This document shows positions 9,080 to 19,736 of a stretch of DNA of 64,000 nt, in pieces (position 1 is the stretch's first letter; every line of letters starts with the position of its first letter). Made by a program: the position numbers and the translations under genes. The notes beneath the pieces were generated by a model that worked only from the letters and a program-made list of their open reading frames with translations, was not told the DNA's origin and searched no databases. Source of the stretch: Deltaproteobacteria bacterium (lineage in GTDB: Bacteria > Myxococcota > Kuafuiibacteriia > Kuafuiibacteriales > Kuafuiibacteriaceae); the NCBI GenBank assembly GCA_011526105.1, contig WYAZ01000142.1:1-64000 (forward strand), in the 5' to 3' direction.

Positions 9080-10906
9080 TTAGGGGTTTTTCGGGGTCAG
9101 GCGAGTGAGTTCGCCGGACCAAGGATGCAGCAGGAGCAAGGAGCCCGTCCCGTCCCGCACGACCCGACCCGGTACGCCGAAGCCTCCGGTTTCATAGACC
9201 GTCGGCTCAAAGCGTCGCTCGCGGATGTTGAAGAAGCTCGCGAGCGTGACGTGCGGCGCGAATCCTCTGGGCGACAGGCCGAGCACCAAGATGAGGTTGG
9301 GATCGTCGGGCCAAGGCTCGGCGCGGATGAGGTTCATGGGTCGGGCACTGACGGGGGTTCGGATGACCTCCGTTCCGCTGCGCGTGTCGAACATGAAGAG
9401 CACGTTGAAGGCCGCCAGGAACAGGAACGGCTCCGTGTATCCGAGACCGTGAGTGCCGATGCCCGGATCATGCTCGAAGCTCATGCGTTCGGCGAGGGTC
9501 CCTGCGCCGAGGTCCACGTACTGAATGGCGTTGGATTGGTGGAGTCCGAGCGCGGCTCGGTTGGTCTCGAGCATGTGTAGGGTGTGGGCTCGGTCGGGCC
9601 CGGCGTTCTGGATGCGTCGTCGTTCCGCGAGCGTGACGGGGTCGATAGAGAGAATCTGCGTCGGCCGAAAGCCCTCCCTCGCGATGTCATCCGTCATGAG
9701 CAAGAGGAGCCCATGGTCCTCCGTGTATCTTAGCTCGACCGGCTGCATCAGCTCCGAATCCGAAACCACATCCTCGGGACCCGACCCCACGGGGCGTCGG
9801 AGCAGAATGCGGCCCTCGGCGTCGAAACGTGCGACCACGTTTCTTCCAGCCTCTGCGAAGGCGCCCCAGAACTCTGGGCCCGCTCCAGCCGCCAGCTCGA
9901 GCAGGCACGGCGGGGCGGTTGCCGTACCCACGACGGAGAGGTCGTTCTTCGCAAGCTGAACGAGCTCCGACGTGGAGAAACCAGTCAGCCGAGTGGGACA
10001 CGCATTGTGAATCTCCATGGGGTAGCGGACCACCCAGATCCGGTCCTCGAGCACCGCCATCGCCCGCGTGTATCCGTAGCGTGTCCGAAGTGCGCGATAC
10101 TCCCTCGAGGTCAGGAACGCGTCGTCCTCGAGCGGGGGCAGATCGGGCGCCAAGGACACCGTCTCACTCCGAAAAGGAGCGTCTCGAATCTCGGAGAGAC
10201 CCACCGTGAGTCTGCAAGGTTCGTTGCCCGCGCAGTCGAGCAAGCGAGCATTCTCCGCATCGCGACGGCAACGCGAATCGGCAGCCGCAGGCTCCGTGCA
10301 CGTCCCTCCATCGTACCAAACTCGGCCGATCAGAGCGGGGAGCTGGTACACGGCGAGGCCGAGCTCCTTCACGCAGCGCTTCTCCGTGGGGGTCACGACC
10401 GGAAAGACGCCAAAGGGATAGCAGGAGGTCTCCACCATCCATCGGGAATCCTCGACGGCCTCACAGCGATCATCGAGCCAGCTGACCGTCAGCACGGGGA
10501 GCTCGTCATCCGACTGATCGCGCACGGGAGCAGCCGCGCCCGCCGGCCAGTGCGCGCGCCAGGAAGGCGAGGGCAGAGGTGGTTCGCATCCCACGGCCAC
10601 ACGAAGCGGTGTGCTCGCGGCCTCCGCTTCGTCGATGGGACCGAGGGCCTCGAGGTCTCTCGCGGTGAAGCCGAGGATTCGGTGCTCCTTCGTCCCGTCC
10701 ACGAACAGCGGTAAGCCTTCCCCTGGATTCCAGCGAACGAGACCCGACGCGGTCTCGGTCCTGCCGTCCACCAGCGTGATCAGCGCGACGAACAGCGTCT
10801 CGGACGGAGCGTCGAGCGTCAGGGGCGCAGGTTCCCCCGCGCACGCCACGAACGGTGCCACCAGCGCGAGCAGACGGCGGTGTCGAGCGGAGCGTTCAGC
10901 GTGCAT
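9080..10906 (-). CDS. Large lipoprotein, dispersed family copy A
   Basis: 608 residues with a signal peptide ending in the lipobox VACAG (Cys near 22). The rest is beta-rich with many short hydrophobic repeats, suggestive of a beta-propeller. About residue 80-95, GFTARDLEALGPI corresponds to the motif shared by the six family members. Its C-terminus (LLLLHPWSGELTRLT) and a central CLLEL...VARFDAEGRI stretch match copy C at 37.1 kb. The start overlaps the end of the PEGA-like gene by 11 nt, so it belongs to the kinase operon. Outer-membrane or periplasmic location is inferred; function unknown. Confidence 0.8.
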   Translation of the reverse strand: MHAERSARHRRLLALVAPFVACAGEPAPLTLDAPSETLFVALITLVDGRTETASGLVRWNPGEGLPLFVDGTKEHRILGFTARDLEALGPIDEAEAASTPLRVAVGCEPPLPSPSWRAHWPAGAAAPVRDQSDDELPVLTVSWLDDRCEAVEDSRWMVETSCYPFGVFPVVTPTEKRCVKELGLAVYQLPALIGRVWYDGGTCTEPAAADSRCRRDAENARLLDCAGNEPCRLTVGLSEIRDAPFRSETVSLAPDLPPLEDDAFLTSREYRALRTRYGYTRAMAVLEDRIWVVRYPMEIHNACPTRLTGFSTSELVQLAKNDLSVVGTATAPPCLLELAAGAGPEFWGAFAEAGRNVVARFDAEGRILLRRPVGSGPEDVVSDSELMQPVELRYTEDHGLLLLMTDDIAREGFRPTQILSIDPVTLAERRRIQNAGPDRAHTLHMLETNRAALGLHQSNAIQYVDLGAGTLAERMSFEHDPGIGTHGLGYTEPFLFLAAFNVLFMFDTRSGTEVIRTPVSARPMNLIRAEPWPDDPNLILVLGLSPRGFAPHVTLASFFNIRERRFEPTVYETGGFGVPGRVVRDGTGSLLLLHPWSGELTRLTPKNP

Positions 10907-12092
10907 CCAGCGCTGCTCCCATCCCGTACACGAGCCCCGCGGTTGCCAGGCCCACGAGGACTTGTGGCCAGGGGAAGTCGGCCTCGTCGCCGAGGAGCAA
11001 GGTGCCGAGGCTCGTCGCCAACCCCCCGCTTGCGAGACCGACGCCGAGAGGCGCCATCAAGAGACCGCTCGGATTAACCGCGGCCGGATTCGTGGTTGGG
11101 GCCGCGTCCGGGCCTTCATACGCGTGGGTGAAGGTTCCGAGGGCACCGCAGCGACTGTCACTCGGATCGCGCTGAAGGCATGCGCTCTGCAAGTCGCCGG
11201 ACGTGCTCGCTGCGGTGATGCCGAGCAGCGTCAGCCCCGCCGCGGCCATCACAAAACCGCCCACCCACACGACGGGCCGCGCCGGATGGGTTGAACTCGG
11301 TGGATCCTCCATCTCGACCCACGTCGTGCCGCCGCGGGTGACCTGGATCCTTCGAGACGTGCTCCATCCGTCTGCGCGCCTGAGCGACAAGACACGCTCG
11401 CCGGCCGAGACCTCTCGGATGAGCGTGTGCTCGCCCGACGTCGTCCCAATGACGCGGCCATCGAGATCGATGACCAGATCCGCCGTCTCCGATTCGAGCT
11501 CGATCTCTCCATACGGACGAAAGTGGCCGCTCTCTTCGAGGTCATCTCGCAACTCTCTCGCGACGAGGTCACCCAGGAGTCGCTCCGGAGCACCGCTCTC
11601 CTCTGGACTGAGGACTTCGGGCTGGAGCTGGCGTGCGAGCTCGAAGATTCTCTGCTCTTGTGCCTCTGGGTCGTCCGCGCTAGCGGGGTCTTCGAGCACA
11701 CGCTGTACTCGCTCTAGGTCGAGCACGAGGAGTGTGACGCGGTCGTTGCCTGCAACCGGCTGAACGGACAGTACGAGCAAGAAGCGCGCGACGTTGCGGT
11801 CGTCGGCGCGGGCAAGTCGAGCCCAACAACGGAGTCGAAGGTCCACCGGACACTCGCGCATCGCGTTCGCATCGACGCCGGCCTGTTCCGCAGATGCGAG
11901 GCTCAGGCTCGTCTCGCGACCGAAGACGCGCTGCGCTGCGTCGAGATAGTTCGAGCTCGGAATCGTAGGCGCGGTGGAGCCCGGCGTGATGACGAGCATG
12001 ACTGCGCGGTCCGGCCGCTCGCCGGCGCCAATGGTGGTGCTCGCGGGGGTGGGTGCGGCGGCCAGCAGCGCAGCGACAATGATCGCTCCCAT
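10896..12092 (-). CDS. PEGA-like exported/membrane protein in the kinase operon
   Basis: 398 residues. A signal peptide (about 1-18) precedes a domain with conserved-looking cysteines (ECPVDLRLRCWARL), then a PEGA-like beta segment (about 205-265, DLDGRVIGTTSGEHTLIREVSAG). At least two hydrophobic segments lie toward the C-terminus, beginning near 275. Proteins of this layout accompany Ser/Thr kinases in Myxococcota. The gene starts 34 nt after the kinase gene and overlaps the lipoprotein gene. Role unknown; cell-envelope sensing or anchoring is a guess. Confidence 0.75.
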   Translation of the reverse strand: MGAIIVAALLAAAPTPASTTIGAGERPDRAVMLVITPGSTAPTIPSSNYLDAAQRVFGRETSLSLASAEQAGVDANAMRECPVDLRLRCWARLARADDRNVARFLLVLSVQPVAGNDRVTLLVLDLERVQRVLEDPASADDPEAQEQRIFELARQLQPEVLSPEESGAPERLLGDLVARELRDDLEESGHFRPYGEIELESETADLVIDLDGRVIGTTSGEHTLIREVSAGERVLSLRRADGWSTSRRIQVTRGGTTWVEMEDPPSSTHPARPVVWVGGFVMAAAGLTLLGITAASTSGDLQSACLQRDPSDSRCGALGTFTHAYEGPDAAPTTNPAAVNPSGLLMAPLGVGLASGGLATSLGTLLLGDEADFPWPQVLVGLATAGLVYGMGAALDAR

Positions 12093-12126
12093 GCCGGTTT
12101 AGCATACGGCCGACCCAGGTCGCTGG

Positions 12127-13797
12127 CTACTCGAGGGCCTTGCGTAGCTTTCGCAGCCCGCTTGCGAGCGCGGCGGGGTCCCCGGGGCTCGTTGCGATGA
12201 TCCGCTTGATGGATTTCTTCTCGTTCTCGTCGGTCACTCGCTCGGCGTGCTCGAGGATGCGCTTCGAGAGTTCGTCCATCTTCGACTGCGACCCGGCGCC
12301 CTCGGCCAGGAGCGCTTCGAGTTGAGACCACGGCACCGCGGGTCGATCGGGGGTTGCCGGACTCTCGGTGGAGGTCGTGGGTTCTTTCGGCGTGGGCGGA
12401 CGCTTGAGGCCTGCCCGTGAGTTCGAGGCTTCGTGTGCCGGCTCCGCCTCGGTCGGCTCGGTGAGATGGGGCGGATCCTTGTTGGGTTCCGCGATCCCTC
12501 TGACCGCCCTTGGGGCGCTTGGAGCGGAGAGCGGTGTGACTTTGGCCTGGTCGGGGCCCGATCCGGTCGCTCTCTCCACCGTCCGTGGGCCTTGGCTCGT
12601 CCGGACGACAACCAGGGTTGCAAGCACCCCGATGGCGAGCCCTCCAACGAAGAGCAGCGTGCCCAGGATGTTGCGCTTGGGCTTCGGCATCGTCATGCCG
12701 TGCGGGGTAGGCAGCAAGGGAGTCGGCGTGAACATCGCGGGATTGGGAGACGTCGTCTGGACCTCGGGCTGCGGGACTGAGGTCACACTCGGTTCCGAGG
12801 GTCGATACATCTGCGTTCGCAGTTCGGTGTGAAGCTTGGTCGGATCTCGAACGAAGGTCGGATCCAGCGTCTCTTCCTTGCCCGCAAAAAGCCGATCGGC
12901 CGCCTCTCGCAGCGCACCGGCGCTTTGAAAGCGATCCTCCGGCCGGGCGGCCAAAGCTTGATCGATCAGTCGATCGACCTCGGGGTCCAAGGTCGGACGC
13001 AGGATGGACGCGCGTGGCCGTTCGCCCTCCGCGATCCGCTGAAACATCGCCTGGGCGGTGTTCGGGCCCTTCATTCGCATGGGCTCCGCGTAAGCGCGCA
13101 CCGGCCCACCATCGTCGCCCAGCGCCCAGACCCGGCGGAGCGTGAGCATCTCTTGCAGAATGACACCCAAGGCAAAGACGTCGGTGCGATGGTCAACGAG
13201 GTCTCCGCGCGCCTGCTCGGGGGACATGAACGCCACGGACCCCAGCGTTCGGCCCTGCGTGGTCGCGGCTGAGGGGTGTTGGTCGATCATCTTCGCAATA
13301 CCGAAGTCGAGCACCTTGATGACCGCACCATTCTCGGTCGCCTGCAGCATCACGTTCGCGGGCTTCAGATCTCGGTGAACGATTCCGAGGGAGTGCGCGT
13401 GCTCGACCGCCGAGCAGAGCTGACCGAAGAGGCGAAGCAAAAGGTCGAAGTCGAAGTGATCGTCCAGCGGACTCCGCGCGCCGATCTCCGCTTGGAGAGT
13501 GGAGCCCTCGATGTACTCGAGCGCGATGAAGGGCTGCACGCGGTCGAAGCCGAATGCGACCGCTCGGGCGATGTTCGGGTGGTCGAGCTCAGACAAGAGC
13601 TTTGCCTCGAGACTGAGGCGGGAGAGGACGGAGTCCACCGCACGCAGCTTGGGATGCAACAACTTCACCGCGATGGGGCTGTGGTCCTGCAGGTCTTCAC
13701 CGAGCCACACGATGGCCGCGCCGCCTCCGCCGATCTGGCGACGCAGGAGGAACCTTCCGTCCACCAAGGTGCCGGGGCTGGTACCTTGCTCGTCCAA
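12127..13797 (-). CDS. Transmembrane Hanks-type serine/threonine protein kinase
   Basis: 556 residues from the TTG at 13797, which begins one base after the preceding FHA gene's TAG. The kinase domain (about 15-280) shows the glycine loop GGGGAAIVW, the lysine in AVKLLHP, the catalytic loop HRDLKPAN and DFGIAK, so all key residues are present. A Pro/Ser/Thr-rich linker is followed by one transmembrane helix (about 375-400) and an extracytoplasmic tail ending in a Lys-rich helical region. A longer frame up to 13866 would overlap the FHA gene by 68 nt and is less likely. Its partner is probably the FHA protein, whose phosphothreonine-binding domain would read the kinase's output. Confidence 0.9.
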   Translation of the reverse strand: MDEQGTSPGTLVDGRFLLRRQIGGGGAAIVWLGEDLQDHSPIAVKLLHPKLRAVDSVLSRLSLEAKLLSELDHPNIARAVAFGFDRVQPFIALEYIEGSTLQAEIGARSPLDDHFDFDLLLRLFGQLCSAVEHAHSLGIVHRDLKPANVMLQATENGAVIKVLDFGIAKMIDQHPSAATTQGRTLGSVAFMSPEQARGDLVDHRTDVFALGVILQEMLTLRRVWALGDDGGPVRAYAEPMRMKGPNTAQAMFQRIAEGERPRASILRPTLDPEVDRLIDQALAARPEDRFQSAGALREAADRLFAGKEETLDPTFVRDPTKLHTELRTQMYRPSEPSVTSVPQPEVQTTSPNPAMFTPTPLLPTPHGMTMPKPKRNILGTLLFVGGLAIGVLATLVVVRTSQGPRTVERATGSGPDQAKVTPLSAPSAPRAVRGIAEPNKDPPHLTEPTEAEPAHEASNSRAGLKRPPTPKEPTTSTESPATPDRPAVPWSQLEALLAEGAGSQSKMDELSKRILEHAERVTDENEKKSIKRIIATSPGDPAALASGLRKLRKALE

Positions 13798-13798
13798 T

Positions 13799-14710
13799 CT
13801 AGTCCTCGAGGGTCGTGATCTCGAAGCGCTCCGTCCCAATCCGTCTCTGACCGCGTTTGACCTCAACCACGTTGGCGGCCCCTTCGAGTCCGATCGACCC
13901 GAGTTGCTGACGCGCCCTATGGATGGCGACGTTCATCGCGTTCTCGTCCATGCGCAACATCCGGAGGAGCTCGGGCACCTTGCGCCAGCCTCGCTGCTCG
14001 AGTGGGAGTGCCTGATCTTGCGCTCGCGCCCGGGCGAGGGTGAGCAGGAGATAGCCGTGTTCGCGCTGCTCGAGCTGAGTTTCTTTTCCGTGGAGCAGGA
14101 CCGTGAGTTGGACGCGCTCCTCGTTCCGCGTCACCGCGAAGCGCAGCCCGACGTTTTCGAGCGTGAGCGCCACATCCACCATGGGCGTGGATTCCGGGAT
14201 GACCGGCAGTTCGAGCCTCCACGAGCGCCCGCCCGCGATGACGACCTCTTGGTCTTCGGCGGTGCGCACATCGCCATCTCGATGCTCGAGCACCCAGCCG
14301 CGGCCGTACTTGTCGGGGTAGATGGTGATCTCGGGATCGCTGTCTCCAGGAAGCGCAAGGATCTCGCCCTCGCTCGCCAAGACCTCTTGTGAGCTGAGCT
14401 CGAGGGCCGAAAGGCGTGGGGCCTCTGCGTTCGCAAACCGCCATCCAGGCTCGGGTTCGCCGAAGCCGAGCTCGGCCCCGACCCCAATGTGCACGGGGTG
14501 ACCCGGTTCGACGCGTTTGCCATCCACGAAGGTGCCATTTCGGCTTCCGAGGTCTCGAAGTTCCCAGTGAGTACCGGTCCACTGGATCTTTGCGTGCTCA
14601 CTCGAGATGTACTTGTCCTCGGTGGCGAGGCCGCAGGAGGAAGAACGACCCACGATGCAGCGGGAGGGCACCGCGTGCTCCGTACCATCCGAGAGCTTCT
14701 TCAGAGTCGC
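13799..14710 (-). CDS. FHA-domain protein with C-terminal winged-helix-like domain
   Basis: 303 residues from the GTG at 14710; a start further upstream would overlap the divergent deaminase gene. The FHA domain (about 1-90) has the core GRSSSCGL, SSEHAKI and GSRNGTFVDG signatures for phosphothreonine recognition. The last third (about 215-300) looks like an OmpR/SARP-type winged helix (NAMNVAIHRARQQLG, then VVEVKRGQRRIG). This architecture suggests a transcription factor or adaptor controlled by phosphorylation. It is the first gene of the kinase operon, one base upstream of the kinase start. Domain calls are from motifs; DNA binding is inferred. Confidence 0.85.
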   Translation of the reverse strand, partial: ATLKKLSDGTEHAVPSRCIVGRSSSCGLATEDKYISSEHAKIQWTGTHWELRDLGSRNGTFVDGKRVEPGHPVHIGVGAELGFGEPEPGWRFANAEAPRLSALELSSQEVLASEGEILALPGDSDPEITIYPDKYGRGWVLEHRDGDVRTAEDQEVVIAGGRSWRLELPVIPESTPMVDVALTLENVGLRFAVTRNEERVQLTVLLHGKETQLEQREHGYLLLTLARARAQDQALPLEQRGWRKVPELLRMLRMDENAMNVAIHRARQQLGSIGLEGAANVVEVKRGQRRIGTERFEITTLED

Positions 14711-14796
14711 CACGCTCGGAGGATAGCAGGAGCAGAGCTCGGCCTGAAGCTGGCGGAAAAGTTCAATCTCTCGGGTTCCTGCCGTAGCATGTGAGG

Positions 14797-15384
14797 ATGC
14801 AGGACGGTCCCGGGGCGCCAAGAGCGGGCACGGTTCAGTTCGGCTACCCGGACTGGGTAGACGAGTTGGATTGGAGTGCTTCTTACCCCTCCGATCGCGA
14901 GCGCATGGCGCTGGCGATCCACGTGGCTTTCAAGAACGTGGAGCGAGGTACGGGCGGTCCGTTCGGGTCCGCCATCTTCCAAGCCGAGACTGGGCGCCTC
15001 GTCTCGGTGGGCATGAACCTGGTGGTTCGGAACCACAACAGCACACTTCATGGGGAGATGGTGGCGTTTCAGATGGCGCAGAGCGCCCTTGGAACCCACA
15101 CGCTGGGCGGTGAGGGGCAGGACGTCCACGAGCTGTTCACGTCTTGTGAGCCTTGCGCCATGTGCCTGGGGGCAACGCTCTGGTCAGGCGTTCGCCGCTT
15201 GGTCTGCGCCGCGAGCGGCGAGGACGCACGCGCGCTCGGCTTCGATGAGGGTCCGGTCTTCGAAGAGAGCTACGCATATCTCCGCGACCGAGGTGTGCTT
15301 GTGGAGCGTGAGGTGATGCGTGCGGAGGGGCAGGCCGTGCTCGCTCGCTATCGAGATCTCGGTGGGCTGATCTACAACGGCTGA
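14797..15384 (+). CDS. Zinc-dependent nucleoside deaminase (CMP/dCMP deaminase fold)
   Basis: 195 residues. The metal-binding signatures of the cytidine deaminase-like fold are intact: His85-Gly-Glu87, and PCAMC with Cys120 and Cys123. GGPFGSAIF (53-61) and the overall size point to the guanine deaminase/TadA-like subgroup, which acts on free bases, nucleosides or tRNA adenosine; the substrate cannot be fixed from sequence alone. The ATG at 14797 is used; a GTG at 14791 is an alternative. It is divergent from the FHA gene and has no metabolic partner next to it. Confidence 0.85.
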   Translation: MQDGPGAPRAGTVQFGYPDWVDELDWSASYPSDRERMALAIHVAFKNVERGTGGPFGSAIFQAETGRLVSVGMNLVVRNHNSTLHGEMVAFQMAQSALGTHTLGGEGQDVHELFTSCEPCAMCLGATLWSGVRRLVCAASGEDARALGFDEGPVFEESYAYLRDRGVLVEREVMRAEGQAVLARYRDLGGLIYNG

Positions 15385-15457
15385 GCTCGACGACGGCCTC
15401 GCGCCCAGTTTCTGGCGCTCTTCATCGGCTCTGCTACTCTGGCCGACATCAGCGTCG

Positions 15458-16465
15458 ATGTGGACTCTCAAAGCTGGCCCCAGCGGGCTCCTACTCACCC
15501 TACTCCTGTGCCTCCCGGTTTCGAGCCGGGCGGAGCTCGACATCTCCGACTCGGGCAGCCCGAAGAACCATGCGCGGTCAGGGCGCAGCAGCACGCGCTT
15601 CATCATCCTCCACACCACGGAGGGAGAGAAGAAGGGGGCGCTGGCGAAGCTGAGGCGGAGCGGAGAGGCGCACTACCTGGTCGACCGAGCGGGTCACGTG
15701 AGCCGAATCGTCGACAAGAACCGCGTTGCGACACACGCAGGTCGATCGATGTGGAACGGGACCGCGGCGCTCGACCAGCACTCGATTGGCATCGAGGTCG
15801 TGGGTTATCACAACCGACCGGTGGGGAAGGCCCAGCTTCGCGCGCTGCGCGAGCTCATCTCTCAGCTCCAGTCGCTCTACGATGTACCCGATGACCGCGT
15901 CTTGACGCACTCGATGGTCGCTTTCGGAACGCCCAATCGCTATCACCGGCGCGCGCATCGTGGCCGGAAACGCTGCGGCATGAACTTGAGCACGCCCGAG
16001 GTGCGGGCCGCACTGGGGCTTGCGTCCATCCCGAGTTCGGACCCGGACGTCGAGGCCGGTCGTCTCGTCTTCGCTGACCCCAAGCTGGCGCAGCACCTCT
16101 ATGGCGCACGGGCGAAGTCCAGAGCGAGTTCGCGCTCGCGCGACCGACGCCCTTCGGTCGAGACCCATGAGGATCTGATCTACGTGTTGCCCACGGGCCG
16201 GATCGCGTCGCACGCCGAACTGCTCGCCGCGAAAGATGGGCGAAGGCTTCTGAAGCGACTCCCAAAGGGCACCCGAGTGCTGCGTGGCTATGAGAACGCA
16301 GGCCGGATCAGTTCTCGTCGCCCGCCATCGGTCATCTGCGGTTCGCGATGGCGAGATCCCTCAACGCTCTATCGGTTGCCCGGTGGAAGACTGGTCCCCG
16401 GAAACAAAGTGCGCGCGACCTCCCTCCCGAAGAACACGGTGGTCCTCATCCGACGATCCATGTGA
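15458..16465 (+). CDS. Exported N-acetylmuramoyl-L-alanine amidase (Amidase_2 family)
   Basis: 335 residues with a signal peptide (about 1-25). The Amidase_2 zinc hydrolase domain (about 45-190) has the first zinc histidine in IILHTTEG (His52), followed by THAGRSMW and IGIEVVGY, and a late His/Cys-containing segment. It cleaves the amide bond between MurNAc and the stem peptide in the periplasm. The Arg/Lys-rich C-terminal part (about 215-335) is basic and may bind wall or membrane; it has no recognised domain. The PHA-system gene follows after 12 nt and may be co-transcribed. Confidence 0.85.
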   Translation: MWTLKAGPSGLLLTLLLCLPVSSRAELDISDSGSPKNHARSGRSSTRFIILHTTEGEKKGALAKLRRSGEAHYLVDRAGHVSRIVDKNRVATHAGRSMWNGTAALDQHSIGIEVVGYHNRPVGKAQLRALRELISQLQSLYDVPDDRVLTHSMVAFGTPNRYHRRAHRGRKRCGMNLSTPEVRAALGLASIPSSDPDVEAGRLVFADPKLAQHLYGARAKSRASSRSRDRRPSVETHEDLIYVLPTGRIASHAELLAAKDGRRLLKRLPKGTRVLRGYENAGRISSRRPPSVICGSRWRDPSTLYRLPGGRLVPGNKVRATSLPKNTVVLIRRSM

Positions 16466-16477
16466 TACAGGAAGCTC

Positions 16478-16789
16478 ATGAAGCACGCGGTCGAGCACGA
16501 TCTCGATGCCCCGACTTGTCGCAAGGTGACTCGCCTAGCCCTCGACTCGTACGCGGCGCGCTATCAGAAGTATGAGCCCCAGGTTCGCTGGAACGGCGAG
16601 GACGCTGCGCGGATCGCCTTCACGGTGAAGGGCATGCACATCGAAGGCCGGATCGAGCTCAGGACCGGTCGAGTCGAGATGGACCTCGACGTGCCTCTAT
16701 TGCTGAGGCCGTTCAAGAGCGAGGCCTTGAAGGTCATCGACCGAGAGATCCGACTTTGGATCGACAAGCAACGTCGCGGCGAGCTCTAG
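16478..16789 (+). CDS. Polyhydroxyalkanoic acid system family protein
   Basis: 103 residues, matching in length and feel the small PHA-granule region family (PF09650 type): a charged N-terminus, then alternating strands with DLDVPLLLRPFKSEAL near the end. Members are often linked to polyhydroxyalkanoate granules, but many occur without PHA genes and their mechanism is not settled. AGGAAG precedes the ATG. No PHA synthase is in this window, so the link to storage polymer is only by family. Confidence 0.75.
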   Translation: MKHAVEHDLDAPTCRKVTRLALDSYAARYQKYEPQVRWNGEDAARIAFTVKGMHIEGRIELRTGRVEMDLDVPLLLRPFKSEALKVIDREIRLWIDKQRRGEL

Positions 16790-16792
16790 GGT

Positions 16793-16987
16793 TCAGCGAG
16801 CTTTCTGAAAGCGGCGCTCGTTTCGCGCCCAAGAGAGGCTCACGACCCGCGCCTCTTTCCCGGAGTCGAGGAGCCGCTTCTCCGCCCGCGCCTCTGCCGC
16901 TCTGTAGCGCCGCTGAAGCTCGAGGCTGCTCTGGTCCCGCGCCTCGGTGAGTTCTGGCATCAGGCTCTTCCAGTGCACATCCAGCAT
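16793..16987 (-). CDS. Possible small charged helical protein, 64 residues
   Basis: An open frame rich in Glu, Arg, Lys and Ala that would form a long amphipathic or coiled-coil helix. It sits in the gap between the PHA-system gene and the desaturase gene, where no other gene explains the sequence. The frame continues upstream through the desaturase gene as an antisense-like extension, so I took the ATG at 16987. No family recognised; it may be non-coding. Confidence 0.3.
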   Translation of the reverse strand: MLDVHWKSLMPELTEARDQSSLELQRRYRAAEARAEKRLLDSGKEARVVSLSWARNERRFQKAR

Positions 16988-17082
16988 GGGACCTATGGCC
17001 GAGCCATATAGGCTCAGGTGGGCAAAGGTAGTATCGGCGCCGAAAAGGCCAGGTTGCGCCTTTTGTGGTGCTGCTCGGCGCT

Positions 17083-18108
17083 CTAGGCGGCCGCGAGTCG
17101 GTCGCGGCTCTGGGCGTCGGCCTCGCGCCACGTGAGCATGCGTTTGGCTTCCGCGTCCCAGAGGTGCAGCCGCAGGCACGCCCAAACGTCCTTGGGGGCG
17201 AGTGAGGTGCGTCCGGGGTGCTGAAGCTCCGGGATGCCGCTCATCGCCTCGGGCAATCGGTAGAACGGGATGCGGTGATTGAGGTGGTGCGCGTGGTGAT
17301 AGCCGATGTTGCCGGTGAACCAGTGCATCAGCTGGCTCATGTCCATCATGCTGGAGGAGTGCAGAGCGGCGGCCGTGAACTCCCAGTCGCGGCGCCCGCG
17401 AAGCTCCATGCCCGGGAACGTGTGCTGCGCGTAGAACAAGTATGAACCGACGGCGTGCGAGATCAGGTGCGGCAAGAAGAACGCCACGAGCATCGTTTCG
17501 AGGCCGAAGAAGAAGTAGAAGCCGGCCATCAGCCCGTAGTGGATGATGAGTGAAGGCACGCTCTCCCAGTACCGCTTGGGCTCCTTCAAGAACGGCCGGA
17601 TGCACATCCCCAAGAGGAAGCTCGTGAAGTAGCCCAGCGCGATGTTCGCCGGGCTTCGCACGAGGCGATACATGAGACGCTGCTTCCAGGGGAGCCCGCG
17701 ATACATGCCCACGGTGAGCAGCGGATAGGAGCCGATGGACGAGCCCACGATCTTCGAGGTGTGGGCATGGTGATAGTTGTGCGAGTCGGCCCAGATCTGG
17801 GGCGGGCAGAGGATGACATAGCCGTACGCGCGCATCAGCGCGCGGCCAAGCTTCGCGCGCTTCGAGTCACCTCGGAACACGGTCTTGTGAAAGGTGTCGT
17901 GGAAGAAGATGAAGAAGCGGACGGACAGAAGGCCCAGCACCACCGAAGCGACGTAGCGGAGCGGACCGAAAGCGGGCGTCAGCGCCACCCCTGCCACCAC
18001 GACCGTGGCGACGATCGTGTACGACAACAGCCTCCATGTCTTCGAGAGATCCTCCTCCGCGAAGACACGAGCGGCCTTAATCAGCTCGGAGGGTTCTCGG
18101 GCGCTCAT
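17083..18108 (-). CDS. Membrane fatty acid desaturase
   Basis: 341 residues, integral membrane di-iron desaturase. The histidine boxes are HDTFH (His70, His74), HNYHHAH (His110-His116) and a C-terminal HHAHH, in the correct order and spacing with hydrophobic helices between. It introduces double bonds into acyl chains of membrane lipids using electrons from ferredoxin or cytochrome b5-type donors, none of which is encoded next to it. Regiospecificity cannot be told from sequence. Start ATG at 18108 with GGTGGG just upstream. Confidence 0.9.
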   Translation of the reverse strand: MSAREPSELIKAARVFAEEDLSKTWRLLSYTIVATVVVAGVALTPAFGPLRYVASVVLGLLSVRFFIFFHDTFHKTVFRGDSKRAKLGRALMRAYGYVILCPPQIWADSHNYHHAHTSKIVGSSIGSYPLLTVGMYRGLPWKQRLMYRLVRSPANIALGYFTSFLLGMCIRPFLKEPKRYWESVPSLIIHYGLMAGFYFFFGLETMLVAFFLPHLISHAVGSYLFYAQHTFPGMELRGRRDWEFTAAALHSSSMMDMSQLMHWFTGNIGYHHAHHLNHRIPFYRLPEAMSGIPELQHPGRTSLAPKDVWACLRLHLWDAEAKRMLTWREADAQSRDRLAAA

Positions 18109-18304
18109 CCCACCCGTGGTGTGACACAGGAGGACGGCAGAGAAAAGAACAGAAACAAGGGCTTAGGTGCCATCACAGCGACTGACCGTCCGGAATGGAT
18201 CGAGCTGCGTCCGCCTGAATGGCGATTCAGCTCACCTTTTTGGGCTCTGGCCTCGGCCCCGCCGCCTCATGGCCCCCGAGCAATCCCCTAGAGAGGTCTC
18301 GTCT

Positions 18305-19666
<1,362 letters not shown>

Positions 19667-19736
19667 CGGGGCTGGAACTAACACCCAGACCGGCGCCTCG
19701 CCACCGTATTAAGGCGGAGCCAAACCCCAGGAGTCC

